Both the position numbers and the translations under genes were made by a program. From the NCBI RefSeq assembly GCF_030272615.1, contig NC_081408.1, forward strand, positions 61,092,114 through 61,156,113: a stretch of DNA of 64,000 nucleotides, in the 5' to 3' direction. A model generated the notes under the pieces. The model had not been told where the DNA came from and did no database searches. It saw only the letters and a list, made by a program, of their open reading frames with translations. Every line of letters starts with the position of its first letter. Within the stretch, counting starts at the first letter, position 1. Below, piece by piece: positions 12,015 to 23,139 of this stretch. This stretch comes from Cryptomeria japonica. Its lineage: Eukaryota > Streptophyta > Pinopsida > Cupressales > Cupressaceae.

Positions 12015-13177
12015 TGTTGGAAATGTGCCTCTAATTCACTTGACATTTACAGGTTGATCAGAGTAGCCTACATCGATGGAACAACAGAGTGTTACTTTCT
12101 TGTTTGTTGAACACCTTCTGATTGGTATGACTTACACTGGTGTCTTCCTTTCTATTAGGATAACTTCACTTTTTAGGAAAACTGCATCAGAGTTGTGTTG
12201 ATGACCCGATGGAGCTATCTTAGGTGGTCTGGGTGGTCATCGGCTATCGGAGGTTCCAGTCTAGAGTTATGTTGATACCCGATGAAGTCACCTTCGGCGA
12301 TCGGGTTGATAGCGGCAATTGGGTTGATAGCGGCAATCGGGTTGACGTGATGAAGGTTACGTCGAAGTCCTGATGAGTCTACCCTGTTTTGTCTCAGAGT
12401 GCTTCGCTTATTGGGATAGTAGTTTTGGGCGTAAGCTGATGACTGGATGAGACCACCTTAGGTTATCGAGTATCATCGAGCGATCGACGCTACCGGTTGA
12501 ATGCTATGCTGATGACCCGATGGAGTCACCTTCGGCAATCAAGTATCATCGGGCGATCGACTCTACCGGTTGAGTGCTATACCGATGGCCGATGGAGCGG
12601 GGACTGGCTGTAGATGTGAAATCGTACTGAGATCCAAAAAGGTGAACACTCGAACACTAAGGATGAGACTGTTGGTGTAGATGAATATGAACTGACTCGA
12701 CCCCCTGATGCATGTGGGATAATTGGTTTTCCATGATTGCAGACCAACAAAGATAGTTCAACTCCCTAACCGTCTTGCGCAGGTGTAACGGTAGACCAAT
12801 TTGGTATTAGAAGCCAAATGTGAACCTAATGTATGGCTAACAAGTTATGATAGTTGTTGAGCGATCTGTATTTGTTGTGTGATCCAAGTGTTGTATGTTA
12901 CATCTGGAATGATTGGTTGACAAAGTAGAAGGAAGTCTGCAGATGGAATTTTATTGTATTTTGACATACTGATAATAAAGTTATTTTCTGGTGGTGGTGG
13001 GTTTTTCCGAAAGGGTTTTCCCATGTTAACTTTGTGTGTTCAATCTGTGTGTTGTTTAATTGTGTATGCTCATGCTTGTGCCATATTCTATAAAAGTTGA
13101 AAAGTTGTTAACACTAGTTTGGTTTCCCCTGCAAATTGACATTAGGGAAGCAAATTTCCACACTTGCTTTCCTTACA
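12015..13177 (+). repeat. 3' LTR of the Copia element
   Basis: TGTTGGAAATG...CCTTACA, 1,163 bp, preceded by the polypurine tract. It is homologous to 6718-7846 but visibly diverged. Confidence 0.9.
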
Positions 13178-13182
13178 CAAAA

Positions 13183-13800
13183 GAGCCCCCTATACTTGTG
13201 CAGCTAACATGGCATCACATGATTGATTGCTTTGTACAACTAATGGTACATTTCATAGCAATAACAACTTTAAAATCATAACTATTGGTGCAATATATTG
13301 TAATTATTAGAATATAAACACACAAAAATTGATATTTAATGTTTCAAACAATAGCTTTTATTTGTACTATTTTTTAAGCAAAAAGTATCAACAACACTCA
13401 CAACAATTCATACATATGCTTTCCCCCTATCTCATATTAACCCAAATAATTATAACTCTCTAGAATGAATGCCCATCTTCATAAAAGAGGACAATTCAAT
13501 TATCCACATCGTTTGGTACTCGAGTATATAAAGTTTAAGCCCCAAGTGAGCTGCCATGTGTTATTATGATGTACCATTATTGGACAAGCTTGGTAGGTGC
13601 TTTATGCAGCTGAGAAAGTTTAGCATACCACAACGTCTACCAAGCAGTCATGCAAATTTGACGAGATTTATCGGACCATAAAGTCAGGAAAAATTGTCAA
13701 TAAAAACCACACGCGACGCTGAAAGTAATGTGCTTTGTTCTTTGTTAGCTCAGACGTTGAAAGTAGTGTGCTTGTTTGAATTCTTGAGTTTGTATCAGCA
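13183..13800 (+). promoter_or_regulatory. Upstream region of UGT-1
   Basis: A TATATAAAG box-like word lies at 13525-13533, about 270 bp before the start codon. Nearer the gene, a 25-bp block (13683-13707, containing attgtcaataaaaac) is almost identical to one before UGT-2 (30242-30266). A 38-bp offset imperfect direct duplication follows (gacgctgaaagtaatgtgct at 13715 and gacgttgaaagtagtgtgct at 13753), which UGT-2 lacks. Which TATA-like word is used cannot be told from sequence. Confidence 0.45.
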
Positions 13801-15294
13801 ATGGCGGAAGAAAAGCAGGGAGAGCTTAGTGTGGTGATGTTTCCATGGCTTGCCCACGGTCACATAACGCCTTTCCTTGAGCTTGCCAAAATCCTGGCCA
13901 CTCACGGTCTTAAAATCTTCTTTGTTTCAACTCCACTGAATATCAAACGGATTAAACCGCGAGTGTTGGATGCACAAGGGATAGAGCTGGTGGAATTGGG
14001 GATGCCCTCCGTGGAAGGACTGCCACCAGGCGTAGAGTCCTCCGCTGATGTTGTGAAGAGAGCAGAAGCACCACTAATACTACCTTTACTCACAGTCGCC
14101 ATCGACCTTTTGGAGAAGCCATTTGAAACGCTGTTGCAAAAGCTGTCACCAGATTTTGTGATGTACGATGTGATGCAGTTCTGGGTTCCTCGTGTGGCCA
14201 ATCCCATTCCCGCCATATTGTTTCTGACAATGGGAGCGACAGGTTTCAGCTATTGGGAAGGACAGCTACACATCGCATCGGGAAATCGAACTGTCAAGGA
14301 TCTTACCCTATCGCCCCCCGGATTCCCTTCACCCAATATTCACTTGACGTTGTTCGAAGCACGGAGGGCCCATTTTCATATATACGAGAAGCACGCAGGT
14401 GGCCTTAGCGTCGCCGAGCGCTCCAGCATATGCTTGCGGGAGAGCTGGGCAGTTGCATGCAATACGTGTTTGGAGTTGGAAGGGGTGTACGTCGAGTATT
14501 TGCAGAGCCTGGTGAAGCGGCCAGTCATCCCTGTTGGGTTACTCATGCCTCAACTCCCGCCAATCCCCATTGATGATATTTGCTTGAAGTGGCTCGATAG
14601 GCAGCCTGCTGCTTCAGTGGTGGTCTTGTCTTTTGGCAGCGAGTACAATCTCACTCACCAAGAGCTCGCCCCAATTGCTATGGGTCTGCTGGAGAGCAAA
14701 GTGTCGTTCCTCTGGGTTCTGCCTGCCGGACTCGACTTGCTGCCAGGCTTCCAAGATCATATCGGGGTATGTTAGCCTCATTATGATCTCAATGATCTAT
14801 TATTTGTACTCTCTTCTCAAAGATCATAAATTGGGGTCTGTTGTATTTGAAAATTACTTTGATTTTTTTTTTTTTTTTTCTCGTTTTTGTAGGAAAAGGG
14901 ATTGGTGGTGACAAAGTGGGTTCCGCAGTTACACATTTTGAATCATTTTTCTATCGGTGCGTTTCTCACTCATTGTGGGTGGAATTCAATGACAGAAGGG
15001 TTAAGATTTGGGGTGCCATTCATAACTCTTCCAATGCAATTTGAGCAAGGGTTAAATGCAAAGCTTGCAGAAGAGATTAAGGTCGGGGTAAAAGTGAGAA
15101 GAAATGAAGAAGATGGAAGTTTTACTAAAGAGGATATTAGTAAAGCAATTAGAGTCTTAATGATAGAAGAAGAAGGAGCCCAAATAAAATCTAATGTCAC
15201 AAAGATAAGTTGCATGTTGATGGGCAAACATTTTCAAGTTGGTAAAAGAAACTTGAGGAATTTTGTTTCTATCCTCAAAAAATTTAATAAATAA
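13801..15294 (+). CDS. UDP-glycosyltransferase (GT1; group A / UGT91-like), two exons
   Basis: Predicted 455-aa plant family 1 glycosyltransferase, expected to move a sugar from a UDP-sugar to a small acceptor in the cytosol. Exon 1 is 13801-14766 (322 codons), a 126-bp intron runs from GTATGTTAG to TTTTTGTAG, and exon 2 is 14893-15294; the junction is in phase 0. The N-terminal sequence FPWLAHGHITPF holds the catalytic His21, and Asp123 (MYDVMQ) fits the paired Asp. The 44-residue UDP-sugar box (PSPG) runs from W331 to Q374 with the HCGWNS core and ends in Glu-Gln. Length and the FPWLA.GH start resemble UGT91/79/94-type enzymes, many of which extend existing glycosides (family knowledge). 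The acceptor is unknown. No lesion is seen. Confidence 0.93.
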
Positions 15295-15308
15295 CTAGGT
15301 TAATAAGG

Positions 15309-15523
15309 TCTGCCTTAAACCACACACACTAAGTAACATATTAAGCTTAGAGAATGGTTGTCAACTCTGAGTGTTTAACACTTTTAAGCCTAGAAGTGTA
15401 TTCTTAGTGTGACCACACACATAAAGAACCTTATTAAGCCTAGAAAATGTCAATCAACTCTGAATGTTTAACACTTTTAAGCCTAGAAGTGTAAGCTTAG
15501 TGTGTGTGGTTTAAGTTGTTTCA
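15309..15523. mobile_element. Small inverted-repeat (MITE-like) element just after UGT-1
   Basis: Perfect 20-bp inverted repeats, cttaaaccacacacactaag (15314-15333) and its complement (15496-15515), lie inside an about 215-bp segment. Its flanks gttaataagg (15299-15308) and gttaatagg (15524-15532) look like an 8-9 bp target duplication. The corresponding site after UGT-2 (about 31800-31820) lacks the segment. The inside holds two diverged copies of a unit containing gtttaacacttttaagcc. A diverged relative occurs at about 28690-28890. Confidence 0.7.
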
Positions 15524-15532
15524 GTTAATAGG

Positions 15533-16430
15533 CCTAAATTTGTCTCTATTGTCATAGCATTTGGAGAATCATTACGTGAATATTGTTGGATTTTGTGATC
15601 TTATGATTTAGAAACCCTAGTGTGTTAGATTGTTACATTGTGTTTGTTTGTCGTAGGATTTAAACTAGAGTTCATAAGTTTATATTTTTATGTATGTTGG
15701 TGTTTGCTAAGGGGTTTCAATGGTTGGGCATGTAATAATGTGTTTGCACATGAGAAAATGCAAGAAAGCTTATATAAGCCATTTCATTTTGCTATCTATT
15801 TCGTCCCATCACTTCCATATATAGAATATATTATTTATGTTGAATGTATTATTTTATGATATCTTACCTAACTATAGTGATATCCAAATTATGGACCTAA
15901 CATTCTTATTTGGACTACTTAATGAAAAATAGATGTGTCTTTTGAAGGAATGAATCCAATGGGTTGATTTGTGCACAAACGAGTATTACTAACATTTCTA
16001 GTGTTTGAGGAATTCATGAATCTAAGGGTTCATCATGATGAGTATTACTAATATATGTTTTAACTACATGGTATTTTAAAGGACCACTTTTATTGTAATT
16101 GATGGTTTATGTTGTAGGCTTTATTATTTCCCAGAAGTGATGTGACAAAGGAAGTTCATGAGCAAATATGATGACCCATTGATTGTTCACATAGACATCA
16201 CTCTATTTTACTTGTTTATTACAATGCTAAGATCTAGCCTTATATTTTATAAAAGAAAAAAACAAATTAAGAACAAGAAAAATAAGTTTGATGATGAGGT
16301 CCATAAATTGTTAGTGTTCAATTGTAAGTGTGTGATTTTACAAAATAAATTGTCCCTAATTATATATAGTAGTTGCATGGTTTTTTTCCATGTATAGTTA
16401 TATTAAAGATAATCATGTATAATTAAGGTT
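15533..16430 (+). repeat. Duplicated 3' flank of UGT-1
   Basis: Non-coding sequence that aligns with the region after UGT-2 (about 31815-32830), for example aagcttatataagcca..ttt and cacttccatatatagaat in both. It shows that the duplicated block reaches well beyond the coding region. Confidence 0.65.
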
Positions 16431-16439
16431 TCTTAAGAA

Positions 16440-16600
16440 TTGTTTAAGAAGATTGATGGTTGTTTGCTTGCTTCTACTTTCACTTGTTTTCACTTAAATC
16501 ACATAGTGTATATTTTGAGAGATGAAGATGAGATTTTGATTCTTTTCTTGTATGTGGATGATTTAATTTATATCGTTAGCTCCTTAACCATAAAAATACC
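16440..16600 (+). pseudogene. Copia RT fragment with YVDD
   Basis: A 63-codon open frame contains DEILILFLYVDDLIY, the RT palm motif of Copia elements. Only this piece is present, in spacer otherwise homologous to the UGT-2 flank. Confidence 0.6.
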
Positions 16601-17070
16601 CTTGATACTATACATGAAGCACATACATTAAATACAAATGTAGTTACGTAGAGAAATATAAGAAGATTCCATTATGCAAATATAAATTGGGACACATATG
16701 TCAATATAATTTCAAAAGGGAGGGGCACTTTATGCTTTCCTTCTCCTCTGACTTGCTCATGAATTATTATGAATCATTATGAATTATTCATGCCAAAGTA
16801 ATTAAATAAATATTAAGGAAAATATCATAAACTCATTAAGAGGATATAGATATGGATAACAATTATGTGTCTACCTCTTATGATCAATCCTTTATCTCAA
16901 AAAATTTAAGCACACATTTCCATTATTTAAATTTGAAAATATTTTGAAATAAGAAACAAGAACAATTACTTATTAATTCCAACAAATTAAAAAGTGGAAA
17001 AAGAAAGTGGGTTGTGCATAAGAAAAATAAGTTTGATCTATAATTGTAAATGTATTCTAATGAGACTAAA
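16601..17070. other. AT-rich spacer, nothing recognised
   Basis: No coding or repeat signal beyond general AT richness. Confidence 0.4.
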
Positions 17071-17074
17071 AGAC

Positions 17075-17400
17075 AAGATGGATTCTATTCATGTTGTCCT
17101 CACTATTGTTGCATCTTAGAGATGACTAATTTTACTTAATGGATTTTTGAAGAGTACTTTCTTGTAAGGTGATCTTCATGAGTAAATCTACATCAAGTAG
17201 CCACAAAGATTTTTGTAAGACTTTTCATTTGTTTTTAAGAGAGATTTTTTTTTTGTTATTTCAAGATTCTTCACTTGTTTTTTAAGTTTTAATGTTCATT
17301 GTGTATGCTCTTAAACAAGCCCCTAATGTATATGAAGAATTTTACTTGTTTCCTCTTAGATTACTGATAGCCCAACTTTTAAATTTGAGAGATTTTGAAC
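17075..17400 (+). pseudogene. Copia RT fragment (upstream motif block)
   Basis: One frame reads LKSTFL.GDLHE.IYIK.PQRF, where the dots mark stops that replace residues of the conserved RT block; VYALKQAPNVYEEFY follows in a shifted frame. This block normally precedes YVDD, yet here it lies after the 16440 fragment. The two are therefore separate or rearranged scraps. Confidence 0.65.
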
Positions 17401-18480
17401 TTTTATGTCAAATCTTGTATTGGGAACCTCCTAGTTAATGATATCCCCAATCACTGACGATAGAAGAACATTTCAGCTCATCGGTCCACCCAATAAATTT
17501 TACTACTACTCTTGGTTGCTGATATGACTTAAGGAAAGGTTACAAAACATCAAAGGAAAATTGATTCATCCTATCAGTGATCTAATCGTGCACATAAAGT
17601 TGTTGGTTTGAGAAAGATTGGTGAAAGTCGACAATATAAATTTTGCTGTCTCTATCGCCTATTTAACAAACTAAATAAAGCTGCCGACCTTCTACAGTTA
17701 ACCGAAACATAAGCCAATATGTAGCTCTCTACCAAGCAACAGGGAATCGACCTTTTGAACACATACCTATCGGTCATTTCGTTCAGTTACCGAAGTGTTT
17801 TAAATCACCGATAGAGATTATGATATGCATATTAAGATTGAATCTTAAGATTGAGTCGGTTATTTTATTGGCTTTCTGAAGTGTTTTAAAGAACCAATAA
17901 GAGTTGAAGGAGATTCCCCATTCAATGATGATGCTGATCGGCCAGTTTAACTACTTTTCAAAGTAACTCAAATCATCAATGAATTTTTAAATAAACTAAA
18001 ACACTTACAGAGTATGATGCATGGGTCCTTTTGCTTTATTGCCAAAGCAAATAAAAATGCTGATGGTAGTTGTAGATAAGACTCCAAAAGTCGATGAGGG
18101 ATGGAGCCGCCACATTGCAAGAAAATAGGGAAATAAAGAAGCGGTTATGTAACCGTTTGTCTCCAAAATACAAGTTGAAAAAAAAGCGCATACACAAACA
18201 TATTTGCAAGATTTTGGTTAGTTTGTATCTTATCCATCTTCTAAAACTAATAGTGTGGAAGGGTACCTTATTTTTATATGTTTAGTCTTACAATGGAAGG
18301 TTGAGTTCTTTGTAAGATGAAAGGAACTTTGACTATCACTATACAATCTGCTATACTCCAGCTACTGTCCCAATTCCTCCACAAACCTTTATAATCAAAT
18401 CATCTCTTTACTAGCCTTGGTAGTAGTAACATATTTTAATTTTATATTTGAAAGTGTAAAAGCATTTTGCAAGATCATGA
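17401..18480. other. Spacer, no gene recognised
   Basis: Mixed sequence with CGAT/CCGAT words at about 17440-18060. It may be old LTR sequence, but no partner is identified. A 63-codon frame at 18094 has no recognisable features. Confidence 0.4.
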
Positions 18481-18484
18481 AATC

Positions 18485-18815
18485 CAGCTAACGATTATCC
18501 CACCCACAATAAACACATACCCTGTGGTGCTCCTCATGTTATCAATATCACTTGCTAGATCTAAATCAACATATCCATGTAGAGTAGAATGGGAACCTCC
18601 ATAACATAATGTCTAAGTAGTAATACCTCTCAAATACCTAAGAATTTACTTTACTACATTTCATTGCTCTTTTCTAATACTATTCATATACCTTCTCACA
18701 ACTCTCACTACATGTACAATATCTATCCTTATACACACCATGACATACATACATCAAGTTAAAAAATGCTAAAGAGTATGGAACTTTGAACATGTAATCA
18801 ATCTCCTCTTGTATC
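18485..18815 (-). pseudogene. Copia RT/RNase H fragment, minus strand
   Basis: On the minus strand one reads EEIDYMFKVPYSLAF..LMYVCHGVYKD, then RYLRGITT, then DIDNMRSTTGYVFIVGG. This is the Copia segment between RT and RNase H, heavily frameshifted. It abuts the 3' end of the LINE. Confidence 0.65.
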
Positions 18816-19189
18816 TTGACAAATGTTTTCGTGAGCAGAGGAGAAGGGCCATGGAGTATTTCCAAGAAGGGAACCATTCCTCCATCAACAATTTCTTGCC
18901 ACACCTCCTTTTTTTTCTTCCACTTCTCAAAAGTGGGTGACTCTTACCTATTCTTGTCCCCACCCATAATGATCCAGGTCGCCAGTAGGAAATGGGCCAC
19001 ACCAGACAAGTCTCCAAACAAAAGCAGGATAGGGGCCACACAATAAGACAAAAAATCCAGGCACAAGGGAAGTTTCTAGATCTTCGAATAGGGAAATTGA
19101 AAGGCAACCATTTCCCCAACAACTTTATCAAATCATGATTATTTTTCATTGATTATCGCAAGTGGATGGTATCATCATATGCCAGGTCG

Positions 19190-22100
19190 CACAATTATTT
19201 TGGGAAAGAGTCCCGATTGCTCCACCATTTAACTACCAAGTAGCCCACCTCCATATTGCCCAATAAATCCGCCGCTTGATTGCCTTCTTGAAATACGTGA
19301 GAAATTTTTAATTCATCCAACTCTTTAATCATATCACAATAATCTTTGATCAAGTTGGCAATAGTCTAGCTAGGATCCGTACACCCATTCAAACAATTGA
19401 TAATGTTGAGTGAGTTAGATTCCAGCTAGACCTTTCTAAATCCTTCTTTTTTAGCCATGTGTAACCCAAAGTGGGCAGCGCTGACCTCCAGAAAATGGTT
19501 GGACTGGGTGCCTAGAGGGAGTGCCATTGCAGAAACCAGCAGACCCATATGATTCCTAGCCACTCCCCCACACCCAACCAACCCAAGATTTCCTTTAGCG
19601 GCCCCATCCACATTGATTTTGATCCATCCCGCATGGGGGTATGCCATAGAACATTTTGTCTACACTGTTTAATTTTGTGCATAGGGATGAAGATATTCCA
19701 ACTAATTTGCCACCGTTTGATAGTATCCCACTCCTCCTGGAGAGTAGGGAGAGGATGGTCCTTCCTTCTACTGGGGCTAGAGTGAAGAAAATTCTCCTTG
19801 ATAGCATTTCTAATTTTAATAGCCACAACAAGCGCAGGAGATTCCAAATCTCTAAAAACTCTATTGTCTCTTTCTTTCCAAATACCCCAAGCAATATGAG
19901 GAAGAGACATATTCCAGATGACTGCCAAAGCCTAATTGTCGAAGGGGCACTTCCATTCAAACCACAACCTTTGAACAAAATTAGGGAATACCCAATTAGT
20001 GTTCCAGATATCAAGGAAGAAACTCCAGATATCCATGGCAAAAGAGTAGTGCAACAGTAGATGACCAGTATTTTCCTCCGCTTCTTTGCATAGGAAGCAT
20101 CTGTTAGTAAGAGGAAGACCTCTTTTGCAAAGATTGTCAATGGTAGAGATCTTACCCAGGCTCCATCTCTAATATAATCAGCCACCCAAGAGACAATTTT
20201 TTTGAGACATAACTCTTTGAAAGGAGGAGCCCAAACATAATCCGAAAGGGGGCCATCACCAATCCACCAGTCCTCCCAAAATCTGATTTTGGTTCCATTC
20301 CCCAACACCCTTCTACAAACATGCGAAATAATATTGGTGGAACTAAAGAAATTGCTCCATAAATCAGAGATAGAGTTGGGAAGGTCATAAGATTCCAATG
20401 TGTTTTGGATACCCTGAATGTGGTATTTATGTTTGAAAATGTCAATCCATTCATTATTCTCTTTAAGACATCTCCATAGTTGTTGGGCCATCAAGGATTT
20501 ATTGAAATCTCTCAGATTTCTAAAGTCCGGCGCCCCCCCCCATGGACTTGGGAGGGAAAACTTGTTTCCAAGCCACATGATGCAATCTATTCTTAATTTT
20601 AGTCCCTACACAATTTTTTTTTGAATTCTTTCCAGTTTATCAACAATTTTGATGGGGATTTTGAATAAACTCATAACATACACTAGGAGGCTCTGTAGCA
20701 TAGCTTTGAGTAGATGGAGCTTACTAGCTTGGCTTAACAATGCAACTTTCCACCTAGCCAACTTATTTTGGAATCTAACAATAAGGTTCACCCAAAAGGA
20801 ATCAGGGGCCATGCCATGATAGAGGGGAAGACCTAAATAAGTGTTGGGTAGAATTCCAACTTTACACCATAGAATCATGGCAATCTTCATTTTCCCGTGC
20901 TCTGGGGTGTTAAAGAAAAAAATGGAGCTTTTAGCCAAGATAATTTTTTGTCCAGTGCCTTTCTCATAAGCATCCAGAGATTTTTTAAATTCTTATCTTC
21001 CTTAGCCGAACATTCCTCCATCAACAAAGTATCATCGACAAATTGTTGGTGAGAGCATGTCGAGGCCCGAGAAGAGAGTTGTAAGCCCAAAATATTACCT
21101 TTTCTAACTTCCCTTTGGATAATTTTATTAAGAGCTTCACTGATAAGAATGAAAAGGAAAGGAGATAAAGGATCCCCCTGTCTAATGCCCCTTGATGCAA
21201 AGAAGAAACTAGAGGCAGCTCCATTGATCAAGACTAAAAATTTGGGAGTGGACACACCTTGATCAATAATCTAGATGAAGTTATCTCCAAATCCAAACTT
21301 CCTAAGGATTCTGAGAAGAAAAATCCAATTGACTCTATCAAAATCTTTCAACATATCCAATTTTAGGAAAAAAAACCAAGTTTTTTTATGGATAGATAAG
21401 GAGTGAATGTTCTCATGTACCACAAATACAGAATCCAAAATCTACCTCCTAGAAAGAAACCCATTCTGGTGTTTTGAAATTAAAGATGGAAGGTATTTCT
21501 TAAGCCCGAGCACCAAGATCTTGGTGAAAATTTAATAGATAGAATTGAAAAGACTAATAGGTCTAAAATCTTCAAAAGAACAAGCATCAGGTTTCTTGGG
21601 AATGAGGACAAAGAAGGTGGCATTTAGCTCCTTCAGAAGAGAGCAAGACCCAAAAAACTCTTGTGCTATGATGACCACATCAGAGCATAAGATCTGCCAA
21701 AAGTTTTGAAAGAAGAATAGAGGGAAGCCATCAGGGCTAGGGACTTTGTTACCTTCAAAAGAAAAGACCGCATTGCGAACTTCATCATGAGTGGGGATTC
21801 TGGTTAGTTCCAAGTTCATATCCTGAGAGACAATGTTGGGAACTTCCTGCAAGATCTCATCTGGGGCTAAAGAATTAAGAGGATCATCAACCAACAAGAG
21901 ATTAGTGAAGTAGCTGATGGCTTCTTGGAAAATCTCTTCATGCTTATCAATTTATCAATCGATCTTTGGGCGACTTGAATTTTATTGATTTTATTAGTAA
22001 CCCTGTTCTTGAGGGCCATCATATGAAAAAACTTAGTATTTTTGTCACCACTTTTAAGCCATAAGGCTCTAGATCTTTGCTTCCAGAATTCCTCCTCTTC

Positions 22101-23124
22101 GGAAATAATATCATACAGTTTAGTTAAAATCTCAATTTCTTTGTTCAAGACGTCATTATCAAACCCAAAATCTTGGATATGCTTTTGAACCTCCTCAAGA
22201 TCCTACTTGAGCTTATCTTTAATTTTGAAAATACTACCAAAAGAGGACTTGTTCCAGCATTGAATATTGGACTTGACATTGGATAGATTATTGGCAATAC
22301 GAAACATGGTCATACCTGGATATCTATAATCCACCACTCCATAATTTTATCATGGATGTTAGGGGCCATTAGCCACATTTTATCAAATCTGAAGGGGTAC
22401 GCCTTTCTTCCAGACAACAGAGTCACTGAAAGAAAAATAGGGAAGTGATCAGATCCTACTCAGGACAAGGCATTGAGTTTACAGGAAGCATTCTGTATCC
22501 AATCAGGAGAGACAAGGCCCCTATCTAGCTTAACCTAAATGAGATCCTCCCCATTGCATCTATTGGCCAAGTGAATTTAGCTCCAATAAGATCCAGGTCC
22601 AATAGGCTCAAAGAATTAATTATGTCAGCCAAGACTTGCCTACTATCAATAGAAATAGGCATGCTCCCATATTTCTCCAATTTTGAGAGAGGCGTGTTGA
22701 AATTGCCCAGAAGAATTCATTTCTCATTAGGGAACAATGATCTAGCATGGCAAATGGAAGACCAAAGAACTTTCCTAGCAGTTCTCCCATTAGGAGCATA
22801 GATGTTGGAAATAATCCAGGAGGATCCATCTTTAAGATTATAGAATCTAGTAGAAATTTGGTTAGGAGAAGAGAGAATCATCTTACCACATAACAGTCTC
22901 AGATTCCAAAGAGTGGTGATATCTCCTAAAGCACCATCTGCATCAACACAGTGAACACCACAATCTCAAAAAGTCACCAATCTAATCTTGTCCACTTTAT
23001 TACCAAGCTTTTTAGTTTCTTGAACAAGGAAAATATCCAGCTTATGATCCCTAACCAAGTTGGATAGCAGATAATGCTTATGGGGATGATTCAATCCCCT
23101 TATATTCCATGAAATAATTTTCAT
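19190..23124 (-). pseudogene. LINE ORF2: endonuclease, reverse transcriptase, RNase H
   Basis: The start at 23124 reads MKIISWNIRGLNHPHK, the typical opening of an APE-type endonuclease, with FLVQETKKL after it. RT motifs lie at 22150-20890: GFPLFFFQNFW, LNATFFVLIPKK, GIRQGDPLSPFLF, then QFVDDTLLM at about 21048-21022 (usually FADD). A long connecting region follows, then an RNase H domain from 19647 (WIKINVDGAAKGN, EVSAAHFGL, an Asn where the third catalytic Asp is expected, GNQAADLLG). The enzyme would nick DNA and copy the LINE RNA. Many frameshifts and stops make it non-functional. Confidence 0.88.
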
Positions 23125-23139
23125 TTAGCAAGAGAGGGG

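Larger units (their letters stand above)
6718..13177 (+). mobile_element. Complete but inactivated Ty1/Copia retrotransposon
   Basis: All landmarks of a full element are visible. These are the 5' LTR (6718-7846), a tRNA-iMet type primer binding site (TGGTATCAGAG from 7849), gag, protease, integrase, RT and RNase H in Copia order, a polypurine tract (aagtgggagttt, 12003-12014) and the 3' LTR (12015-13177). A 5-bp target duplication CAAAA flanks it (6713-6717 and 13178-13182). The gag and integrase style resembles the Tork/Tnt1 lineage. The LTRs differ by many substitutions and small indels, so the insertion is old. The polyprotein carries at least eight stops and one frameshift. Confidence 0.93.

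Noticed and set aside
13902-14216. Minus-strand 104-codon frame opposite UGT exon 1 (and its counterpart at 30478-30792)
   Set aside because: They are antisense shadows of the conserved UGT coding sequence.
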